Below, piece by piece: positions 8,281 to 16,997 of a stretch of 64,000 nucleotides of DNA. The translations under genes were made by a program, and so were the position numbers. The notes under the pieces are model-generated. The model had not been told where the DNA came from. It saw nothing but the letters and a program-made list of their open reading frames with translations, and did not search any database. How positions within the stretch are numbered: position 1 is the stretch's first letter; each line of letters begins with the position of its first letter. This stretch comes from Mycolicibacterium lacusdiani (GTDB lineage: Bacteria; Actinomycetota; Actinomycetes; Mycobacteriales; Mycobacteriaceae), in assembly GCF_021916785.1 (NCBI RefSeq), contig NZ_JAKCFC010000008.1, forward strand, positions 1-64,000, given 5' to 3'.

Positions 8281-9080
8281 CGCTTCTTCAGCGACGGATG
8301 GCTGCGCGCCAGGATCGGCAGCAGCAGCCTGCGGGGCAGCGCCTTGTACGCCGCCGCGCCGATGCGGTTGAAGACGCCGGGCACGATGACGGTCCGGCCG
8401 GCGTCGAGACCGTCGATCGCGGTCCTGGCGACCTCGGCCGCGTCGACCCACATGACCTTCGGCAGCGACGCCTCGGCGTCGGCGTCCGAAATGCCTGCCG
8501 CCGCACCGAAACCGGTCTTCACCGGTCCCGGGCACAGCGTGGCCGACGTGACGCCGGTGCCGTGCAGCTCCTGGCCGAGCGCCTGGGTGTAGGACAGCAC
8601 GAAGGCCTTGGCGGCACCGTAGGCCGCCTGCCCGGGCAGCGGGCCGAACGCACCGACCGAGGCCACGTTGAGCACCGCGCCGCGTCCCCTGGCCACCATG
8701 CCCGGGACGAACCTGCTGCACAGGTCGACCACCGCGCACACGTCCACCTCGACGAGGTTCAGCTCGGCTTCGGGATCGGATTCGGCCACCGGGCCCGACG
8801 TGCTGAGACCCGCGTTGTTGACCAGGACGTCGACCACCAGGCCGAGGTCGGCGACGCGTCGGGGGAGTTCCGCGCGGTCCTCGGCGCTGGACAGGTCGGC
8901 GGGCAGCACGTGCGCCGACGAGCCGAGCGCGTCGGCGAGGGCTTGCAACTTCTCGGCCCGACGCGCCACCAGGATCACCGTGCGCCCGCGCCTGACGAAG
9001 TCGCGCGCCAGTTCGTCGCCGATGCCCGACGACGCGCCCGTCACGAGCACCGCGCCGCCGTCACTTGCCGCTGGAAGCAT
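8277..9080 (-). CDS. Short-chain dehydrogenase/reductase
   Basis: The 267-aa classical SDR carries the nucleotide-binding TGASSGIG motif (residues 14-21), NNAG, and a YGAAKAF segment with the catalytic Tyr and Lys. The RRAEK segment after the second strand suggests NADPH preference. It ends in a basic tail (HPSLKKR). The gene is transcribed away from the acyltransferase at 9103 with only 22 bp between them, so the promoters must overlap. Its substrate is unknown. Confidence 0.88.
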   Translation of the reverse strand: MLPAASDGGAVLVTGASSGIGDELARDFVRRGRTVILVARRAEKLQALADALGSSAHVLPADLSSAEDRAELPRRVADLGLVVDVLVNNAGLSTSGPVAESDPEAELNLVEVDVCAVVDLCSRFVPGMVARGRGAVLNVASVGAFGPLPGQAAYGAAKAFVLSYTQALGQELHGTGVTSATLCPGPVKTGFGAAAGISDADAEASLPKVMWVDAAEVARTAIDGLDAGRTVIVPGVFNRIGAAAYKALPRRLLLPILARSHPSLKKR

Positions 9081-9102
9081 CGCTGCAGCCTAGCCTTGGT
9101 CC

Positions 9103-10374
9103 ATGACCGCCCGACCACTCGCGCCCGCCGATGCGCAGACGTTGTGGCTGGCGGAGAAGATCCCGAGCGACCAGGTCCTGATCTACGGGTTCGACGGAGT
9201 ACCCGGCGACCTGCCCGACGCGCTCGCCACCGTCGCCCGACGCGCGCGGGCGTGTGACGATCTCGCGGTGCGGGTCGAGAACCGCAGTCGCGGAGGGTAT
9301 CCCGCGTGGGTCGGCTCCGGCGTCGACGACCGGTTCGTCGTGCACGAGCAGGAGCAGTGGGCCGGGTGTCTCGCCGCGGCCGTCGCGCTGAGCGAGGCGC
9401 CGCTCGACCCCTACGTCGCGCCGTGGCGGCTGCACGTGTTTCCCGGCGTCGACGGGATTCCCGGTTCGACCGGACGGGGCACCGTGGCCGCGTTCCACGT
9501 CGTCCATGCGCTCGGCGACGGCACCCGGTTGGCGGTGCTGGCGGCCACGCTGTTCGGGCGCCGGGGTCCGATACCGCAGGCCCGTCCACCCCGGGGCGGA
9601 CCCGCCACGCTGCCCTGGCGCGGTGTGCGCGCCGCCCTCGCGCACCGGGAGATGGTCCGCGACGAGCGGGCGGGCGTCGTGCCGCCGCCCGCCGGGCAGT
9701 ACCCGCTGCGGCGGACCAACGAGTGGTCGGCGGGCACGACGCTGTTGCGCACGGTGGTCCGCAGGCGTGACCAGTGGCGCGCGGGTCCGGTCACCGTGAC
9801 CGCCCTGGCGGCGGTGTCCGAGGCGCTCGCCCGGCTGCTGCGCGACTTCGGCGACGACCCCGTGCCGCTCGGCGCCGAGGTCCCGATGGCCCACCGCGGC
9901 CCGCGCCTGGCCGACAACCACTACGGCAACGTCGCCGTCGACCTGCATCCGGACGTGCCGCTCGAATCTCGCGGCGCCCGCATCGCCGCCGACCTCGATG
10001 CCCGCAGGCGCCGCGCGGAGCACCCGGCGAACCGGGCGGGCGATCTGGCCTTCGCGGCCACGCCCGCACCGCTGCTGCGCTGGGGGGTGGGGAAGTTCGA
10101 CCCGGCCGCGCGGTCGTCGAGCGTCACCGGGAACACCGTGGTGACCAGCGTCAACCGCGGCGCCGCGGACCTCGAATTCGGCGGTGCACCCGTCGTCGTC
10201 ACCTCCGACGTACCGGCGCTGTCGCCGATGATGGGGCTCGTCCACGGCGTGCACGGCATCGGCGACGCGATCTCGGTGAGCGTGCACGCGCGCGAGTCCG
10301 TGATCGGCGGCGAGGCAGGTCTGGACGGCTACGTCGAGCGGCTGGCGGCGGCACTCGGACCGTCGGGGGCTTGA
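9103..10374 (+). CDS. Wax ester synthase/DGAT-like acyltransferase
   Basis: The 423-aa protein has the bipartite condensation-type fold of bacterial WS/DGAT enzymes. The active-site motif HHxxxDG appears as VHALGDG: the second His (H135), Asp139 and Gly140 are kept, while the first His is Val. The C-terminal half has the NHYGNVAVDL and VTSVNRG segments typical of the DUF1298 region. Related enzymes esterify fatty alcohols or diacylglycerol with acyl-CoA at the membrane. The sequence is divergent, so the exact acceptor is uncertain. Confidence 0.75.
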   Translation: MTARPLAPADAQTLWLAEKIPSDQVLIYGFDGVPGDLPDALATVARRARACDDLAVRVENRSRGGYPAWVGSGVDDRFVVHEQEQWAGCLAAAVALSEAPLDPYVAPWRLHVFPGVDGIPGSTGRGTVAAFHVVHALGDGTRLAVLAATLFGRRGPIPQARPPRGGPATLPWRGVRAALAHREMVRDERAGVVPPPAGQYPLRRTNEWSAGTTLLRTVVRRRDQWRAGPVTVTALAAVSEALARLLRDFGDDPVPLGAEVPMAHRGPRLADNHYGNVAVDLHPDVPLESRGARIAADLDARRRRAEHPANRAGDLAFAATPAPLLRWGVGKFDPAARSSSVTGNTVVTSVNRGAADLEFGGAPVVVTSDVPALSPMMGLVHGVHGIGDAISVSVHARESVIGGEAGLDGYVERLAAALGPSGA

Positions 10375-10381
10375 CCATCCG

Positions 10382-10409
10382 CGTAACAGATGGCCTAGAT
10401 TCTGTTACG
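10382..10409. promoter_or_regulatory. Palindromic operator at the doxX start
   Basis: Perfect 9-bp arms CGTAACAGA (10382-10390) and TCTGTTACG (10401-10409) are separated by 10 bp. The right arm ends on the first base of the GTG start codon of the DoxX gene. The symmetry and position fit a dimeric repressor site overlapping the promoter; the regulator is unknown. Confidence 0.6.
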
Positions 10410-10930
10410 TGGAAGCCTACGATTTCGCCCTGCTGGTGCTGCGCGTCGTGCTCGGTCTCACGATGGCCGCGCACGGTTACAACAAGTTCTTCGGAGGCGG
10501 ACGGATCCCCGGCACCGCCGGATGGTTCGACAGCATCGGCATGAGGCCCGGCATGTTCCACGCCCGGGTGGCGGCCACCACCGAGGTCGCCGCGGGCCTC
10601 GGTCTGGCGGTCGGTCTGCTGACGCCGGTCCCCGCCGCGGGCTTCGTGGCGCTGATGCTCGTCGCGGCGTGGACGGTGCACCGCAGGAACGGCTTCTTCA
10701 TCGTCAAGGAGGGCTGGGAGTACAACCTCATCCTGGCCGTCGCGGCGGTGGCGATCGCAGGCCTCGGCGCGGGCAAGCTCAGCCTGGACTACCTGCTGTT
10801 CCGCGACACCGGCCTGTGGGACTACGTGCAGGGTTGGGGTGGACTGGCGATCGCGCTGGTGCTCGGGCTCGCCGGCGGCATCGGCCAGTTGGCGATCTTC
10901 TTCCGCCCGCCCGCGCCGAAGGACGCCTAG
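10409..10930 (+). CDS. DoxX-family membrane protein
   Basis: The 173-aa protein begins at GTG and has four membrane helices with the DoxX pattern (LLVLRVVLGLTMAAHGYNKFF near the N-terminus, then VAATTEVAAGLGLAVGLLTP). DoxX proteins have been linked in mycobacteria to a membrane oxidoreductase complex for radical detoxification; the role of this copy is not known. A palindrome overlaps the start codon, and a long hairpin follows 2 bp after the stop. Confidence 0.88.
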   Translation: MEAYDFALLVLRVVLGLTMAAHGYNKFFGGGRIPGTAGWFDSIGMRPGMFHARVAATTEVAAGLGLAVGLLTPVPAAGFVALMLVAAWTVHRRNGFFIVKEGWEYNLILAVAAVAIAGLGAGKLSLDYLLFRDTGLWDYVQGWGGLAIALVLGLAGGIGQLAIFFRPPAPKDA

Positions 10931-10932
10931 CC

Positions 10933-10994
10933 CGCGAGCAGACGCCAACTCGCACGCCAGGCGCCCGTTTAGTGCGAGTTGGTGTCTGCTCGCG
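10933..10994. repeat. Long intergenic hairpin, 23-bp arms
   Basis: Arms at 10933-10955 and 10972-10994 are complementary over 23 positions with one mismatch that could form G-U in RNA. The outer part is CGCGAGCAGAC. It starts 2 bp after the DoxX stop codon. There is no U-tract, so it is not a textbook terminator, but its position matches the other 3' hairpins in the window. Confidence 0.8.
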
Positions 10995-11016
10995 AGGGAA
11001 AGTGGTTCTGCAAAAC

Positions 11017-11030
11017 GAGAACACGTTCTA
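11017..11030. promoter_or_regulatory. KstR-like palindrome upstream of the DUF3556 gene
   Basis: The sequence gAGAACACGTTCTA has 5-bp arms AGAAC/GTTCT around AC and fits the published KstR pattern TNNAACNNGTTNNA except at the first base. It lies 12 bp before the ATG at 11042. KstR represses sterol catabolism genes in mycobacteria. Whether it binds here is an inference. Confidence 0.4.
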
Positions 11031-11041
11031 ATCTGACCCGC

Positions 11042-12778
11042 ATGGGTTTTCTCAAGCAGACCACCCCCGAGATCGACTTCGAGCAATGGAGCAAGGGCAG
11101 CCGCGCCGAGAAGATCGTGCCCATGGCCCGGCACTGGGCCGAGGTCGGCTTCGGCACCCCGGTCGCCCTGCACCTGTTCTACGTCGTCAAGATCCTGCTC
11201 TACGTCCTGTTCGCCTGGCTGGTCGTCCTGACGACCACCGGCGTCGACGGCTTCACCAACGTCGGGCAGTGGTACGACGAGCCCATCGTGTTTCAGAAGG
11301 TCGTGCTGTACACGATGCTGTTCGAGGTCGTGGGGCTCGGCTGCGGGTTCGGCCCGCTGAACAACCGGTTCTCCCCGCCGATGGGATCGATCCTCTACTG
11401 GCTGCGGCCAGGCACCATCCGGCTGCCACCGTGGCCCACCCGCATCCCGCTCACCCGCGGTGACGCCCGCACGCCGTTCGACGCGCTCGTCTACGGCGCG
11501 CTGCTGGTGGCGCTGCTCGTCGCGATCTTCTCCGACGGCACCGGCCCGATTCCCGCGCTGGGCACCGAGGTCGGCGTCCTGCCGGTGTGGCAGACGGCGA
11601 CGATCCTGGGCCTGCTCGCCGTAATCGGACTGCGCGACAAGGTGATCTTCCTGGCCGCCCGCGGTGAGGTCTACGCGTCGCTGGCGGTGTGCTTCCTGTT
11701 CAGCGGCCCCGACATGATCATCGCCGCGAAGCTGATCTGCCTGGTCATCTGGATCGGCGCCGCGACGTCCAAGCTGAACAAGCACTTCCCGTTCGTCATC
11801 TCCACGATGATGAGCAACAACCCCGTGTTCCGCCCGAAGTGGATCAAGCGGGCGTTCTTCGAGCACTTCCCCGACGACCTGCGGCCAGGCAGGCCGTCCC
11901 GGATCCTGGCCCACATCAGTACCGCGATCGAGATGCTGGTGCCGCTGGTGCTGTTCTTCAGCCACGGCGGATGGCCGACGGCGATCGCCGCATTCGTGAT
12001 GCTTTGCTTCCACTTCGGCATCTTGTCGTCGATCCCGATGGGCGTGCCGCTGGAGTGGAACGTCTTCATGATGTTCGCCGTGCTGGCCCTGTTCGTCGGG
12101 CACGCCGACATCGGTCTGGGCGACCTGCAGAGCCCGTGGCCCATCGTGCTGTTCGCCGTCGTCGCGGGAACCGTGGTGCTGGGCAACCTGTTTCCGCGCA
12201 AGATCTCGTTCCTGCCCGGTATGCGGTACTACGCGGGCAACTGGGACACGTCGCTGTGGTGCCTCAAGCCCTCGGCGTCGGCGAAGATCGAGGCGAACGT
12301 CGTCTCGATCGCGAGCATGCCGCAGGCTCAGATGGAGAAGTTCTACGGCAGCCCCGAGACGGCGCAGATGTACCTCTACATGGGATACGCGTTCCGCTCG
12401 TTCAACACTCACGGCCGTGCGATGTTCACGCTCGCCCACCGGGCGATGGCCGGCCTCGACGAGGACGACTACGTGCTGACCGACGGCGAGCGCATCGTGT
12501 CCACCGCGATCGGCTGGAACTTCGGCGACGGCCACATGAGCAACGAACAACTCGTCGCGGCGCTACAGCAGCGCTGTCACTTCGAACCCGGCGAGGTCCG
12601 CATCGTGATGCTCGACGCGCAGCCCATCCATCGGCAACGCCAAAAGTACCGCCTCGTCGATGCGGCGACGGGGGAGTTCGAGCGGGGCGTCGTCGAGGTC
12701 GCCGACATGGTGACCCGGCAGCCGTGGGACGACACCGTGCCGGTTCAGGTCACCTGGTCGAAGTCCGTCACTGCTTGA
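11042..12778 (+). CDS. DUF3556 transmembrane protein
   Basis: This 578-aa protein (ATG at 11042) resembles mycobacterial DUF3556 proteins of unknown function. It starts MGFLKQTTPEIDFEQW and has about nine membrane helices between residues 45 and 400. A soluble C-terminal domain of about 170 residues follows (PGMRYYAGNWDTSLW onward). The ending, with a regulator-free 3' flank of 19 bp before the convergent GntR gene, shows it is a single-gene unit. A KstR-like palindrome lies just upstream, so a lipid or sterol link is possible but unproven. Confidence 0.85.
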   Translation: MGFLKQTTPEIDFEQWSKGSRAEKIVPMARHWAEVGFGTPVALHLFYVVKILLYVLFAWLVVLTTTGVDGFTNVGQWYDEPIVFQKVVLYTMLFEVVGLGCGFGPLNNRFSPPMGSILYWLRPGTIRLPPWPTRIPLTRGDARTPFDALVYGALLVALLVAIFSDGTGPIPALGTEVGVLPVWQTATILGLLAVIGLRDKVIFLAARGEVYASLAVCFLFSGPDMIIAAKLICLVIWIGAATSKLNKHFPFVISTMMSNNPVFRPKWIKRAFFEHFPDDLRPGRPSRILAHISTAIEMLVPLVLFFSHGGWPTAIAAFVMLCFHFGILSSIPMGVPLEWNVFMMFAVLALFVGHADIGLGDLQSPWPIVLFAVVAGTVVLGNLFPRKISFLPGMRYYAGNWDTSLWCLKPSASAKIEANVVSIASMPQAQMEKFYGSPETAQMYLYMGYAFRSFNTHGRAMFTLAHRAMAGLDEDDYVLTDGERIVSTAIGWNFGDGHMSNEQLVAALQQRCHFEPGEVRIVMLDAQPIHRQRQKYRLVDAATGEFERGVVEVADMVTRQPWDDTVPVQVTWSKSVTA

Positions 12779-12797
12779 GACGTAACCGCTTGAGACG

Positions 12798-13595
12798 TCA
12801 CTGCATGACGTCGCGGACCTTGATGGTCTCGAAGCCCTCGAGCAGCAGCTCGCGTGCGGTGTCGAGGTGCCTGCGCCAGTGCGCCTCCGCCGCGGCGCCG
12901 TCGCCGGCCCGCAGCAGCGTGAGCAGACGGCGGTAGGACCGCAGGAGCTTGTCGTACTCCGCCTTGGACACCTCGCGGTGCTCCTTGATGGCGAAGGCGG
13001 TGTGCCGCACGGTGATCTCCTGCAGCATCCCCGCGATGATGGTCAGGGTCGAGTTGCCCGACATCTCGACCATGCGGAGGTGGAAGTCGCCGGTGGCCTC
13101 GGCCAGCCGGCCCGATTGCCAGCCCGCCGGGATGTGCTCGGCGAGCATCGATTCGAGTTCCTCGAGCGCCTCGGGGGTGGCGTTCTCGGCGAGCAGCCGG
13201 GCCGCCATCGGCTCGATGCCCGACCGGGCGACCAGGACGTCGGCGATGGTGGCACCCGACAGTTCGAGCAGCAGACCCGCGGGGCGGGCGACGATCTCGG
13301 GGCCGGGCACCCGTACCCGGGCGCCGGTGCGCGAACCGCGCCGCACCTCGACCAGCCGCTCGGACTCGAGCACGCGGACCGCCTCGCGCAGCGTCGGCCT
13401 GCTGACGCCGAAGTGCGTCATCAGCTCGGCCTCGTTCGGCAGGAAGTCGCCTTCCTTGAGCTGACCGTCGACCACCATGCGGCGTAGCGTGCCTGCGACG
13501 AGTTCGGCGGTCTTGGGGGAGCGCACGGGTGCACCGCTGAGCGACGCCACCGACTCCGGCCCGATCATGGGCGCGAGTGGGGTGTTGCGGGCCAA
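12798..13595 (-). CDS. FadR-type GntR transcriptional regulator
   Basis: The 265-aa protein has an N-terminal winged helix (about 20-85; LPNEAELMTHFGVSRPTLREAVRVLESERLV) and a C-terminal FCD domain (about 100-230) that usually binds a carboxylic acid ligand or metal. I chose the TTG at 13595 because GAGGAGG lies 5 bp before it; the more distant in-frame ATG at 13640 lacks a good site. It is divergent from the thiolase operon at 13795, which it probably controls; the region between holds inverted repeats. Confidence 0.88.
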   Translation of the reverse strand: MARNTPLAPMIGPESVASLSGAPVRSPKTAELVAGTLRRMVVDGQLKEGDFLPNEAELMTHFGVSRPTLREAVRVLESERLVEVRRGSRTGARVRVPGPEIVARPAGLLLELSGATIADVLVARSGIEPMAARLLAENATPEALEELESMLAEHIPAGWQSGRLAEATGDFHLRMVEMSGNSTLTIIAGMLQEITVRHTAFAIKEHREVSKAEYDKLLRSYRRLLTLLRAGDGAAAEAHWRRHLDTARELLLEGFETIKVRDVMQ

Positions 13596-13694
13596 CGCGC
13601 CTCCTCGAATACGACCGTGGCCGGGTTGCCAGCAGGTCAACTCAGTAAAACATGTGAGCGACGACCGGGCAGCCGACGGCCGCCGCCAAGGTCT

Positions 13695-13726
13695 ACCAAC
13701 CAGTAGGTTGACCTAGTAAACCTACT
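13695..13726. promoter_or_regulatory. Operator cluster before the thiolase operon
   Basis: Two overlapping elements are visible. The 14-mer ACCAACCAGTAGGT (13695-13708) is an imperfect palindrome and recurs exactly at 25440-25453 before the SDR gene. AGTAGGTT (13702-13709) and AACCTACT (13719-13726) form a perfect 8-bp inverted repeat with a 9-bp spacer. They lie in the divergent region between the GntR regulator and the thiolase. Which protein binds which element is not known. Confidence 0.6.
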
Positions 13727-13794
13727 CCTTTACCGTCGATGAGGATCATTCTGGCGCGCTCGAGCGTCGTCACCCCACGTCGAAGGAGAATTCC

Positions 13795-14949
13795 ATGGCT
13801 GAAGCCGTCATCGTCGAGGCGGTTCGCTCGCCTGTCGGAAAGCGCAACGGCGGGCTGTCCGGCGTACACCCGGGCGAACTCTCCGCGCAGGTCCTCAACG
13901 GCCTCGTCCAGCGTGCGGGCATCGACCCCGCCCTCGTCGACGACGTCATCTGGGGCTGTGTCATGCAGGCAGGGGAGCAGGCGCTCGACATCGCGCGCAC
14001 CGCGGTGCTCGCAGCCGGCTGGCCCGAGAGCGTGCCCGGCGTGACCGTCGACCGGCAGTGCGGATCGAGCCAGCAGTCGGTGCACTTCGCCGCAGCCGGC
14101 GTGGTCGCAGGACACTACGACGTCGTCGTCGCCGGTGGCGTCGAGTCGATGTCACGCACCCCGATGGGTTCGTCACTGGCCAACGGTGGACACCCGTACC
14201 CGGAGGCCTTCCGCAGCCGCTACAGCCAGACCCCCAACCAGGGCACCGGTGCCGAGATGATCGCCGAGCAGTGGGGCTTCGACCGCACCGCGCTCGACCA
14301 GTTCTCCCTCAGCTCGCACGAGAAGGCCGCGGCCGCGCAGGACGCGGGTGCGTTCGACGACCAGATCGTCGGCATCAAGGTCACCGGTGAGGACGGCGAG
14401 TCCGTCGTGCTGAAGGACGAGGGCATCCGCCGCGGCGGGACCATCGAGAAGATGGCCACCATCAAGCCCGCCTTCAAGGAGGACGGTGTCATCCACGCGG
14501 GCAACGCCTCTCAGATATCCGACGGCTCCGCAGCACTGCTGTTCATGTCCGCCGAGAAGGCGAAGAGCCTCGGCCTCAAGCCGCTGGCCAAGGTGCACAC
14601 CGCGGTGCTGGCGGGCGCCGACCCGGTGATCATGCTGACCGCGCCGATCCCGGCCACGCAGAAGGCACTCAAGCGCTCCGGCCTCTCGCTCGACGAGATC
14701 GGCGTGTTCGAGGTCAACGAGGCGTTCGCACCGGTTCCGCTGGCCTGGCTCAAGGACATCGGCGCCGACGAGAAGCGGCTCAACCCCAACGGCGGGGCCA
14801 TCGCGCTGGGTCACCCGCTCGGCGGCTCCGGTGCCCGCATCATGACCACGATGCTGTACCACATGCGCGACAACGGAATTCAGTACGGCCTGCAGACCAT
14901 GTGCGAGGGCGGCGGCCAGGCCAACGCCACCATCCTCGAGCTGCTGTGA
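13795..14949 (+). CDS. Acetyl-CoA acetyltransferase (thiolase)
   Basis: The 384-aa protein has all thiolase landmarks: nucleophilic Cys89 in DRQCGSSQQ, the NEAFAP motif, the His in GHPLGGSG (about 340) and the base Cys in TMCEGGG (about 370). It would carry out CoA-dependent cleavage of a 3-ketoacyl-CoA, or the reverse. The sequence resembles FadA6-type degradative thiolases rather than PhaA. AAGGAG precedes the ATG. It heads an operon with a hydratase (4-bp GTGA overlap) and an acyl-CoA dehydrogenase, so the three would cover most of one beta-oxidation cycle. Confidence 0.93.
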   Translation: MAEAVIVEAVRSPVGKRNGGLSGVHPGELSAQVLNGLVQRAGIDPALVDDVIWGCVMQAGEQALDIARTAVLAAGWPESVPGVTVDRQCGSSQQSVHFAAAGVVAGHYDVVVAGGVESMSRTPMGSSLANGGHPYPEAFRSRYSQTPNQGTGAEMIAEQWGFDRTALDQFSLSSHEKAAAAQDAGAFDDQIVGIKVTGEDGESVVLKDEGIRRGGTIEKMATIKPAFKEDGVIHAGNASQISDGSAALLFMSAEKAKSLGLKPLAKVHTAVLAGADPVIMLTAPIPATQKALKRSGLSLDEIGVFEVNEAFAPVPLAWLKDIGADEKRLNPNGGAIALGHPLGGSGARIMTTMLYHMRDNGIQYGLQTMCEGGGQANATILELL

Positions 14950-15749
14950 CGGCGGAGACCGAGACGGCTGCACCCGGCGCTCTCACCGAGCGCCGGGGCA
15001 ACGTCCTACTGATCACGCTCAACCGGCCCGAGGCCCGCAACGCGATCAACGCATCGGTGAGCATCGCCGTCGGCGATGCCCTGGCCGAAGCGCAGAACGA
15101 CCCCGAGGTGCGGGCCGTCGTCATCACCGGCGCGGGCCAGACCTTCTGTGCGGGTGCGGATCTCAAGGCCATCGCGCGGCGGGAGAACCTGTACCACCCC
15201 GAGCACGGGGAGTGGGGTTTCGCAGGCTACGTCCAGCATCTGATCGACAAGCCGACCATCGCCGCGGTCAACGGCACCGCGCTCGGTGGCGGCACCGAAC
15301 TGGCGCTCGCCAGTGACCTGGTGGTGGCCGAGGAGCGGACGAAGTTCGGTCTGCCCGAGGTCAAGCGCGGTCTCATCGCCGCCGCAGGCGGCGTGTTCCG
15401 CATCGTCGACCATCTGCCCCGCAAGGTCGCGATGGAGATGATCTTCACCGGCGAGCCGATGACGTCGGCCGACGCGTGCAAGTGGGGTCTGATCAACCAG
15501 GTGGTGCCCGACGGCACCGTGGTCGACGCCGCGCTGGCGCTGGCCGAACGGATCACCGTCAATGCACCGCTGGCGGTGTGGGCGAGCAAGCGCGTCGCGC
15601 TCGGCGTCGACGAAGGCGCCATCACCGGCGAGCAGGCGGGCTGGACCAGGACGATGCGCGAAATGGGCGCCGTCCTGCGATCGGCGGACGCCAAGGAAGG
15701 GCCGATGGCCTTCGCGGAGAAGCGCCCACCGGTCTGGCAAGCGAAGTAG
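14946..15749 (+). CDS. Enoyl-CoA hydratase (crotonase family)
   Basis: The 267-aa protein (GTG start overlapping the thiolase stop) has the CoA-binding loop GAGQTFCAGADLK and both catalytic glutamates of true hydratases, in GGGTELA and FGLPEVK. It should add water to a trans-2-enoyl-CoA. Fourteen bases separate it from the acyl-CoA dehydrogenase, whose product it would use. An operon partnership with the thiolase is strongly implied. Confidence 0.93.
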   Translation: MTAETETAAPGALTERRGNVLLITLNRPEARNAINASVSIAVGDALAEAQNDPEVRAVVITGAGQTFCAGADLKAIARRENLYHPEHGEWGFAGYVQHLIDKPTIAAVNGTALGGGTELALASDLVVAEERTKFGLPEVKRGLIAAAGGVFRIVDHLPRKVAMEMIFTGEPMTSADACKWGLINQVVPDGTVVDAALALAERITVNAPLAVWASKRVALGVDEGAITGEQAGWTRTMREMGAVLRSADAKEGPMAFAEKRPPVWQAK

Positions 15750-15763
15750 GAAGGGGCACACCC

Positions 15764-16906
15764 ATGAAGAGACTCGTCTTCGAAGAAGAGCACGAGCAGT
15801 TGCGGCAGACGGCGCGTCAGTTCCTCGAGAAGGAGTGCGCGCCGTATGCCGAGAAGTGGGAGAGCGAGCGCCTCGTCGACCGCGAATCCTACGTAGCCGC
15901 AGGCAAGTACGGCCTGATCGGCTTCAACCTGCCGGAGAAGTTCGGCGGCGGTGGCGTCGAGGACTTTCGGTTCAACGCCGTGATCGTCGAGGAGTTCGCC
16001 CGCTACGGGGCGGCCACCCCCGGGCTGAGCCTGCAGAACGACATCGTCGGGCCGTACTTCGCCAACCTCGCCAACGACGAGCAGCAGGCGCGGTGGCTGC
16101 CCGGCTACATCACCGGTGAACTCATCGGTGCGGTCGCCATGACCGAGCCCGGCGCGGGCAGCGACCTGGCAGGCATCAAGACCACCGCGGTGCGCGACGG
16201 CGACGACTGGATCCTCAACGGCTCCAAGACGTTCATCTCCGCGGGCATCAACTCCGACCTGGTCGTGGTGGTGGCGCGCACCAATCCCGAGGCGGGCCAC
16301 AAGGGCTTCTCGCTGCTGGTCGTGGAGCGCGACATGCCGGGCTTCACCCGCGGCCGCAAGCTCGACAAGATGGGGCTGCACTTCGCCGACACCGCCGAAC
16401 TGCACTTCGAGAACGTGCGCGTGCCCCATGCGAACCTCCTCGGCGAGGAGGGCAAGGGCTTCTACCACCTGATGACCAACTTGCCGTCCGAGCGGCTGTC
16501 GATCGGCATCGCGGCCATCGCGGGTGCGCGTGCCACGTTCGACGACACGCTGCAGTACGTGAAGGACCGCAAGGCGTTCGGCAAGCCGATCGGCAGCTTC
16601 CAGCACAGCCGGTTCGTGATGGCCGAGCTGGACACCGAACTGGAGATCGGCGAGCAGTACATCGACCGTTGCCTGCGCGCCGCGGTCGACGGCGAGCTGA
16701 CGGCCGTGCAGGCGTCCAAGGCCAAGTGGTGGTGCACCGAGCTGAACAAGCGGGTGGTCGACGCCTGCGTCCAGCTGCACGGCGGCTACGGCTACATGAA
16801 CGAGTACAAGGTGGCCCGCGACTACGTCGACGTCCGCATCCAGACGATCTACGGCGGCACCACCGAGATCATGAAGGAGATCATCGGCAAGGACCTCGGC
16901 CTCTAG
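15764..16906 (+). CDS. Acyl-CoA dehydrogenase
   Basis: This 380-aa FAD enzyme has the full fold: MTEPGAGSDLAGI, KTFISAG, the RKAFGKPIGSFQ segment and the ending YGGTTEIMKEIIGK. The YGGT ending places it with LCAD/isovaleryl-type enzymes, in which the catalytic base is a Glu in the LPSERL helix, here Glu243. It oxidises a saturated acyl-CoA and passes electrons to ETF. AGGAAGGGG lies before the ATG at 15764. A strong terminator follows. Confidence 0.93.
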   Translation: MKRLVFEEEHEQLRQTARQFLEKECAPYAEKWESERLVDRESYVAAGKYGLIGFNLPEKFGGGGVEDFRFNAVIVEEFARYGAATPGLSLQNDIVGPYFANLANDEQQARWLPGYITGELIGAVAMTEPGAGSDLAGIKTTAVRDGDDWILNGSKTFISAGINSDLVVVVARTNPEAGHKGFSLLVVERDMPGFTRGRKLDKMGLHFADTAELHFENVRVPHANLLGEEGKGFYHLMTNLPSERLSIGIAAIAGARATFDDTLQYVKDRKAFGKPIGSFQHSRFVMAELDTELEIGEQYIDRCLRAAVDGELTAVQASKAKWWCTELNKRVVDACVQLHGGYGYMNEYKVARDYVDVRIQTIYGGTTEIMKEIIGKDLGL

Positions 16907-16949
16907 TACGGCGGCCTCTGATACGGCGGCCTCTAGGGCCCCACGAACC

Positions 16950-16987
16950 AAGAACGGCCCGGGACAACGTGGTCCCGGGCCGTTCTT
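16950..16987. terminator. Bidirectional terminator with 16-bp stem
   Basis: Perfect arms AAGAACGGCCCGGGAC (16950-16965) and its complement (16972-16987) enclose a 6-nt loop. T-rich bases lie on the right and A-rich bases on the left. It sits between the convergent acyl-CoA dehydrogenase and FAS1 genes and can serve both. Confidence 0.9.
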
Positions 16988-16997
16988 TCGCGGTGTG

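Noticed and set aside
8274..8282. GCTAGC as a regulatory site at convergent stops (also at 35302)
   Set aside because: The palindrome simply allows two TAG stops to overlap in convergent genes; no further conserved bases surround it.
10199..12550. 783-aa open frame on the minus strand across doxX and DUF3556
   Set aside because: It spans two clear plus-strand genes and the hairpin between them, and its composition (His/Arg/Asp/Gln) is typical of antisense frames.
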